Shown: positions 6,201 to 10,101 of the stretch, one piece after another
Layout of the letters: each line of letters opens with the position of its first letter
Numbering within the stretch: position 1 is the stretch's first letter
Assembly (NCBI GenBank): GCA_011391835.1
Contig: JAABPS010000078.1
Coordinates: 1-10,101, forward strand
DNA from: Desulfobacteraceae bacterium
Lineage (GTDB): Bacteria; Desulfobacterota; Desulfobacteria; Desulfobacterales; JAABPS01
Direction: 5' to 3'
Length of the DNA stretch: 10,101 nucleotides
Made by a program: the position numbers and the translations under genes
Notes under the pieces: model-generated
What the model saw: the letters and a program-made list of their open reading frames with translations, nothing else
What the model was told of the DNA's origin: nothing
Database searches by the model: none

Positions 6201-6605
6201 TCAGCTGGCGTGAATGATTTCGTCTGAAATGGAAAGCCATTGATATGCTTCATCTATGGAATAGAATACATTGAGGCCAAACGGAACGTTTTCACTTTCA
6301 AGCAGCGCAATCATCTGCCTGGTGATGCCAAAACCCAACTGGTCTGAACTATTATGGACAACAGCGGTTTTCCCGTCTTTCGGGCGAATGGCATCTATGC
6401 TATAAATATAGTTCGCAAACATTTTGACATCATCAAAAGGAAGAGGCACTCCTGTAAAGTTTTGCAAATCATAAATTTCGTATTTTGCATAACCGTATTT
6501 TTCATATTCATGGATCAGATTAAATAGTTCTTCCTTCAGAACATTGCCATTGAGGGTAATAACGGTGAGATCTTTTGATTTATTTTTTAAAACGGTAATT
6601 GGCAT
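6201..6605 (-). CDS. STAS/SpoIIAA-like domain protein (second of tandem pair)
   Basis: A 134-aa soluble protein resembling the SpoIIAA-like (STAS/SEC14-type) fold: an N-terminal beta hairpin TVLKNKSKDLTVITLNGNV, then alternating helices and strands, ending in NVFYSIDEAYQWL, equivalent to the 'RVF...EEAlaWL' finish of that family. It aligns along its length with the product of the gene just upstream (6651-7019), indicating tandem duplication. The open frame reaches a TTG at 6644, but I choose the ATG at 6605 because MPITVLKNKSKDLTVITLNG then starts in register with MPYDLSIHENKRYMYIRIHG of its paralogue; neither start has a clear SD, so translation is probably coupled to the upstream gene. Role unknown; such proteins often act as small regulatory or lipid-binding modules. 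Confidence 0.6.
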   Translation of the reverse strand: MPITVLKNKSKDLTVITLNGNVLKEELFNLIHEYEKYGYAKYEIYDLQNFTGVPLPFDDVKMFANYIYSIDAIRPKDGKTAVVHNSSDQLGFGITRQMIALLESENVPFGLNVFYSIDEAYQWLSISDEIIHAS

Positions 6606-6650
6606 TTGCAAATTTAGGTGTATGCTAATAGTGAATCCATTCAAACAATT

Positions 6651-7019
6651 TTAGTTATCCTGTGATACCAGCCAGTTCGCTGCTGTTTCTTCATTGTCAA
6701 ATACACGTACAGAGGCTGACCGGTTTCGGGCAACAGTTTCAAAGAAATGATATTCTTGGGGTATCACATGGCGAAGAATTGCAAGCCGCATGCCTCTGAA
6801 GGGTTGATCTGAGAATCGTTTGGCAGCGGAGAAGACATCCATTATGTTTGGCGGGATTTCCATAGACCGCTGATCGCATAGAATGAGATTGAGGTGGTAT
6901 TGAGATTGGCACCTCAAAATATTATCAAACGCATCATCCATATCCGATTGTGTGAGTTCGCCATGAATCCGAATATACATATATCGTTTGTTCTCGTGAA
7001 TTGATAGATCATATGGCAT
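6651..7019 (-). CDS. STAS/SpoIIAA-like domain protein (first of tandem pair)
   Basis: A 122-aa cytoplasmic protein. Residues 1-22 form the opening strands (MPYDLSIHENKRYMYIRIHG), the middle has a strand LNLILCDQRSM (43-53), MRLAILRH (77-84) forms a core strand, and the end ASVRVFDNEETAANWL (102-117) matches the closing helix of SpoIIAA-like domains. No phosphorylatable serine motif typical of anti-sigma-factor antagonists is obvious, so a partner-switch role is not supported. The start is firm: GAGGAGG lies 4-5 nt upstream of the ATG at 7019. It is first in a minus-strand cluster with the paralogue at 6201-6605, the stop being 45 bp before that gene's preferred ATG. Confidence 0.68.
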   Translation of the reverse strand: MPYDLSIHENKRYMYIRIHGELTQSDMDDAFDNILRCQSQYHLNLILCDQRSMEIPPNIMDVFSAAKRFSDQPFRGMRLAILRHVIPQEYHFFETVARNRSASVRVFDNEETAANWLVSQDN

Positions 7020-7163
7020 GGTGCCTCCTCTCGAATATGGTATTATGTGAATAGGCTTTGACGTACCTCCGGGTTGCGTTCTACCATGTGATTTCTTTCA
7101 GGATGAAATGAAACATACCGTACACAATCCATTTGCCATGACAATTCGCATGGATTAAAAAAA

Positions 7164-8273
7164 TTAGTTGGGTTTAAACATAGGATGAGTCGCATTATGA
7201 ATACCTATTTCTTTTGCTAATTTCATCTCCTCGACTAACTCCAGCGCGCTTTTATCGCAAGGGGGCAGCTCAATATCCGCTTCATCAAGCGGTTTGACTC
7301 GTTCACCCCATTTTAAAAAGTGTGCGCACCATGTCAATCCGCCGCCAAATGCGGGTGTCAGAATGTTATTATATGGGAGAATACGTCCTTCTTCAAGAGC
7401 TTCAACCATTGCGACCGGTACGGTTGCTGCTGACATATTCCCGTATCGATGCACATTTACAAATACTTTATCCATGGGTATGTTAATACGTTCAGCAACA
7501 GCGTTAATAATCCGTGCATTGGCCTGATGAGGGACAACGAGATCAATATCATTTGCGGTAATATGGCTTTTTTGCAATACTTTTTCAGTTGCTCGTGTCA
7601 TTCCATTCACCGCTTTTCTAAATATTTCCTGGCCTTCAAACTGCCATTCTGTATAGCCCAGGTGAAAGCCTCTATTTGCGTAAATAGAACCCCAGCCATG
7701 AACAGATAAAATGTCACGCACATCTGCAAAACAGCCCAATTCTTCGGCCAATAGGCCTTCTTTTTCATCCGATGCTTCAAGATAAAAAGCGGCGGCGCCA
7801 TCTCCGAACAATATGGCAACATTTCGATTGTTCCAGTCTATCAGCGGAGAAATGACTTCTCCGCCAATCACCAGTGCATTATTGAAAACGCTGGTTTTAA
7901 TCAATGAGGTTGCAACTGATAATGAATATAAAAAACTGGTGCAAGCGGAATTGAGATCCATGCATGCGGCATTTTGTGCATTCAGTAATTTTTGAACATG
8001 GGATGAGGTATTGGGACAGATCTGATCCGGGGTGGTGGTGCCGAAAATAATTACATCTACTTCTGCAGCAGTTTTACCGGCTGCTGCGAGGGCTCTGCAT
8101 GCAGCCACATGCCCCAGTGTTGAAAGAGGGACATGGGAAATACGGCGCTCTTTCATGCCCGTTCGGGAGGTAATCCACTCATCATCTGTATCTAAAAAAG
8201 AGGATAGATCCGCATTGGTTAAAATAGCAGGCGGCAGACACTTGGCCCACCCTGTAATAGCAGCATATATCAT
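7164..8273 (-). CDS. 3-oxoacyl-[ACP] synthase III-like condensing enzyme
   Basis: A 369-aa thiolase-fold enzyme of the FabH group, which condenses an acyl-CoA with malonyl-ACP or transfers an acyl group. The catalytic triad is complete: Cys111 in DLNSACTSFLYSL, His249 in VPHQANARII, Asn279 in YGNMSAATVPVA. The EWITSRTGMKERR segment (32-44), FGDGAAA (156-162) and the PAFGGGLTW ending (307-315) are typical. FabH proteins are usually near 320 aa; here the core ends near residue 324 and about 45 residues follow, largely a charged helix (SALELVEEMKLAKEIG) with a KPN tail. The ATG at 8273 has GAGG about 8 nt upstream. No other fatty-acid synthesis gene (fabD, fabG, acpP) is adjacent, so it is probably specialised rather than the housekeeping FabH. 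It follows the terminator at 8463-8508 and must have its own promoter within 8274-8462. Confidence 0.88.
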   Translation of the reverse strand: MIYAAITGWAKCLPPAILTNADLSSFLDTDDEWITSRTGMKERRISHVPLSTLGHVAACRALAAAGKTAAEVDVIIFGTTTPDQICPNTSSHVQKLLNAQNAACMDLNSACTSFLYSLSVATSLIKTSVFNNALVIGGEVISPLIDWNNRNVAILFGDGAAAFYLEASDEKEGLLAEELGCFADVRDILSVHGWGSIYANRGFHLGYTEWQFEGQEIFRKAVNGMTRATEKVLQKSHITANDIDLVVPHQANARIINAVAERINIPMDKVFVNVHRYGNMSAATVPVAMVEALEEGRILPYNNILTPAFGGGLTWCAHFLKWGERVKPLDEADIELPPCDKSALELVEEMKLAKEIGIHNATHPMFKPN

Positions 8274-8410
8274 GGAAAAGCCTCATTCATCTATGGATGT
8301 TAAGAGTCAATATCAAATTTGCATGAAGATAACAATATACATTTTTGAGAAAAATAATCTTTAAGCGTAAACGGTTCAATATCGGTTACATCACAACGGA
8401 GATATGATTA

Positions 8411-8420
8411 GGATTAATCC
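8411..8420. promoter_or_regulatory. 10-bp palindrome upstream of the KAS III gene
   Basis: GGATTAATCC is a perfect palindrome lying about 140 bp upstream of the KAS III-like start and between it and the terminator of the previous gene. Related GATTA/TAATC pieces flank it (ATTAGGATTAATCCCGATTA). It may be a regulator site; a 10-bp palindrome can also be chance. Confidence 0.25.
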
Positions 8421-8462
8421 CGATTAAACACAGCCGTATCCGGTGAGGATGAATTTGATTTC

Positions 8463-8508
8463 AAAAAAATATGAAGACATAATCAATATTGATTACGTCT
8501 TCATATTT
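8463..8508 (-). terminator. strong intrinsic terminator after the HpaB/AbfD-like gene
   Basis: Two 19-nt arms (8467-8485 and 8490-8508) pair around a 4-nt loop; the single non-Watson-Crick position is a G-U wobble in minus-strand RNA. The stem is followed on that strand by seven T's (the A-run 8463-8469), three of which close the stem base. It lies about 30 bp after the stop at 8541, ending that transcript and separating it from the KAS III-like gene. Confidence 0.85.
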
Positions 8509-8540
8509 AATCGGATGAAACCGTGAGGGTGCTTGTGTCT

Positions 8541-9983
8541 TTATTTAGGAAGCTTCCAGGGTGACTCTCTGGAAATATTTTTAAAATTGGGATGGTCTGT
8601 TGGAATATTTAATGCGCTTCTGGCAGCTGCTTTGAAAAGTTCCCAATCTGCCTGCTGATATAGTGCCATGCGCTGTGCAGACAAGGATCCTTCTGCATGA
8701 ATAGTCAAGATGCCCATAAATGCGGAAGAATGACCGTTGATGGCACGCAGGACTTTTAAGCGTTCTTCCGTTGTATAACCAGCGACTCCGCCAAGGTATT
8801 TTTCGATGTACGGTTTTGTTTCAGGATTTTGCCAATCCGCTTCAGACGGCATGGTCCCGCCAATTCCTCCGGCTATATCCTGAAGATATTTGATCGCCTG
8901 ATGCCAATTATCCGCGAACCAATATTTGGCGCAGTTCGTATACACATGGTTTGGCTGGGCAAAACCGGTTTGTGGATCGATTTTGGCATCCAGAGCTGCG
9001 GCTTTTCCCATGGCCTCTGTCATTTCCGTGTACATGGCAAACCAGGCCAGCATGTCCCGTATGCGTGTGGCATGTGTCAGGCCGTTGTGTTCTGCGATCA
9101 GTCTTGCCAGTCCTGCAATGTTTTGAAGCTGTACATGTTTATACGTCGCCGCGGTTAAACGGTGATACCGTGCAAACGATGTTGCATATAGCCGGGAGAA
9201 CTTCCATTCTCCAGCAAGAAATACCCGTTCATTGGGGACAAACACGTTGTCAAATATAATCATGGGATGTCCGCCGCCACCGGCAATTGCTGAGTCCGTG
9301 CCGATAAATTTTACTCCTTTTGTTCCGCAGGATACCGCGCAGGATACCGCGTAGTCTTTGCTGGATTCGTCATGATTCCGGGAAGGAAGCACCACCAGTT
9401 CATTGGAAAAGATGGAATGACTGATGTGTAACTTGCATCCGTTGATGACAATACCATCTTTTTTCCGGTCCACAATTCGTACATAAAAATCCTTATGCTG
9501 CTGTTTAGAATCTGCAGCGTGAAGCTCTCTGTTTCCCTTTGGGTCGCTCACGGCAGCGCAGATCCCCGGATCATTATCCTGGCACCATTTCCGGTAGGCT
9601 TCAACACGTTTACCATAATCCGTGCCAAGCGCTTTGTCCATGGTATGGGCTGCGTAGGCTACGCCGTTAAGCCCATCTACGCCAGTAAGTTTGGAACCGC
9701 CAGCCCCCAGACGGCTCAATGTTTGAGTGATGTTTCTGCGTCGTTGAAGATCTTCGCCTGTTTTTGGAATCTTATAGGCAAAGGAATATTCTTCACCGTT
9801 TTCCTGAACATTAAACAGCTCACGATATTCCGGAAGCATGGCAATATAAAACTCAGAGGCAGATCGTTCCACCATTTGTTTGTAAGCCGGAAAGGTTGGG
9901 ACGTCTTTGACATTTTGACCATTTTGATAGACGACTCTTCCGTCCCGTAAACTTTCAATATATTGTTCAGCCGTTTTTATCAT
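8541..9983 (-). CDS. HpaB / 4-hydroxybutyryl-CoA dehydratase-family flavoprotein
   Basis: A 480-aa protein of the 4-hydroxyphenylacetate 3-hydroxylase/4-hydroxybutyryl-CoA dehydratase (AbfD) family, with acyl-CoA-dehydrogenase-like FAD fold. Family landmarks are MIKTAEQYIESLRDGR (1-16), TGVDGLNGV (100-108), VSDPKGNR (145-152), MIIFDNVFVPNERVF (241-255), DIAGGIGGTMPSEAD (369-383) and TTEERLKVLR (404-413). AbfD holds a [4Fe-4S] cluster through Cys99, Cys103, His292 and Cys299; by my alignment from memory the equivalents here are Gly95, Leu99, His274 and Tyr281. AbfD's Tyr296 and Glu455 also appear replaced (Ala278 and a Leu). The protein is therefore unlikely to dehydrate 4-hydroxybutyryl-CoA by the known mechanism and may be a cluster-free oxidase, monooxygenase or isomerase-type flavoenzyme. 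Start set by AGGAGG 4 nt before the ATG. Substrate unknown. Confidence 0.85.
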   Translation of the reverse strand: MIKTAEQYIESLRDGRVVYQNGQNVKDVPTFPAYKQMVERSASEFYIAMLPEYRELFNVQENGEEYSFAYKIPKTGEDLQRRRNITQTLSRLGAGGSKLTGVDGLNGVAYAAHTMDKALGTDYGKRVEAYRKWCQDNDPGICAAVSDPKGNRELHAADSKQQHKDFYVRIVDRKKDGIVINGCKLHISHSIFSNELVVLPSRNHDESSKDYAVSCAVSCGTKGVKFIGTDSAIAGGGGHPMIIFDNVFVPNERVFLAGEWKFSRLYATSFARYHRLTAATYKHVQLQNIAGLARLIAEHNGLTHATRIRDMLAWFAMYTEMTEAMGKAAALDAKIDPQTGFAQPNHVYTNCAKYWFADNWHQAIKYLQDIAGGIGGTMPSEADWQNPETKPYIEKYLGGVAGYTTEERLKVLRAINGHSSAFMGILTIHAEGSLSAQRMALYQQADWELFKAAARSALNIPTDHPNFKNISRESPWKLPK

Positions 9984-10048
9984 ACATCCTCCTTTAGTTT
10001 AACTGTCTGTTTTTAAAAGTATATAGAATTAAACACATGGGTTTACAT

Positions 10049-10075
10049 TTTATCCTGTGATATTTATAGGATAAA
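10049..10075. promoter_or_regulatory. inverted-repeat operator candidate upstream of the HpaB/AbfD-like gene
   Basis: TTTATCCT (10049-10056) and AGGATAAA (10068-10075) are perfect 8-bp arms around an 11-bp centre that keeps partial symmetry (27 bp in all). The centre lies about 79 bp upstream of the ATG at 9983, where a promoter is expected. The size and symmetry suit a dimeric repressor such as a TetR-type protein; no regulator gene is in the window. Confidence 0.4.
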
Positions 10076-10101
10076 TATTTTAAAAAAAACTATTCTACAC
10101 C

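Noticed and set aside
6109..6240. Upstream 44-codon extension of the DUF2459 gene
   Set aside because: It overlaps the end of the preceding gene and would place a long basic segment before the signal sequence; ATG 6159 cannot be excluded but 6108 fits the family better.
7126..7156. AATCCAT/ATGGATT inverted repeat after the KAS III-like gene as terminator
   Set aside because: A 7-bp AT-rich stem with a 17-nt loop; in the minus-strand transcript the T-run comes before the stem, so it cannot act as an intrinsic terminator.
8829..9950. Several plus-strand ORFs opposite the flavoprotein gene
   Set aside because: They are antisense shadows of a well-supported 480-aa gene, overlap each other in different frames and show no family motifs.

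Overview
The window reads as chromosomal DNA of a moderately AT-rich Gram-negative anaerobe. The gene mix best fits a fatty- or aromatic-acid-using bacterium of the Desulfobacterota (sulfate reducer or syntroph): a 4-hydroxybutyryl-CoA dehydratase/HpaB-type flavoprotein, an unusual acyl-CoA ligase, a stand-alone ketoacyl synthase III and a HAMP membrane protein. That placement is inference from gene content only. No rRNA, tRNA, transposase, phage gene or CRISPR array is visible.

Layout. Positions 1-380 hold no credible gene but contain intergenic repeats: two hairpin elements and three tandem copies of a ~20-bp unit. Then, all on the minus strand, come a small two-TM HAMP protein (381-902), an overlapping ABC-2 permease/ATPase pair (1062-2577) with a good sigma70-type promoter, and a small AT-rich sulfotransferase-like gene (2717-3361). 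Only the acyl-CoA synthetase (3540-5063) is on the plus strand; it is divergent from the sulfotransferase and has a strong Shine-Dalgarno (SD). The 361-bp gap 5064-5424 holds a minus-strand terminator-like hairpin, an orphan 8-codon ORF with a perfect SD, a possible 46-aa ORF, and a striking nested inverted repeat that can fold as a three-way junction.

The rest is again minus strand. In transcription order it is: an HpaB/AbfD-family flavoprotein (9983-8541) closed by a strong intrinsic terminator; a KAS III-like condensing enzyme with a C-terminal extension (8273-7164); two tandem STAS/SpoIIAA-like paralogues (7019-6201); and a DUF2459/TIGR02117 exported protein (to 5425).

How the genes could work together: the CoA ligase (acid activation), the KAS III-like enzyme (condensation or acyl transfer) and the HpaB/AbfD-like flavoprotein (radical dehydration, oxidation or hydroxylation) would suit one acyl-CoA pathway, but they are not in one operon and the link is inference. 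The most notable observation is that two of these enzymes lack signature catalytic residues of their families. The ligase has a degenerate P-loop and Glu in place of the A10 lysine. The flavoprotein keeps the fold motifs but lacks the three [4Fe-4S] cysteines of 4-hydroxybutyryl-CoA dehydratase.
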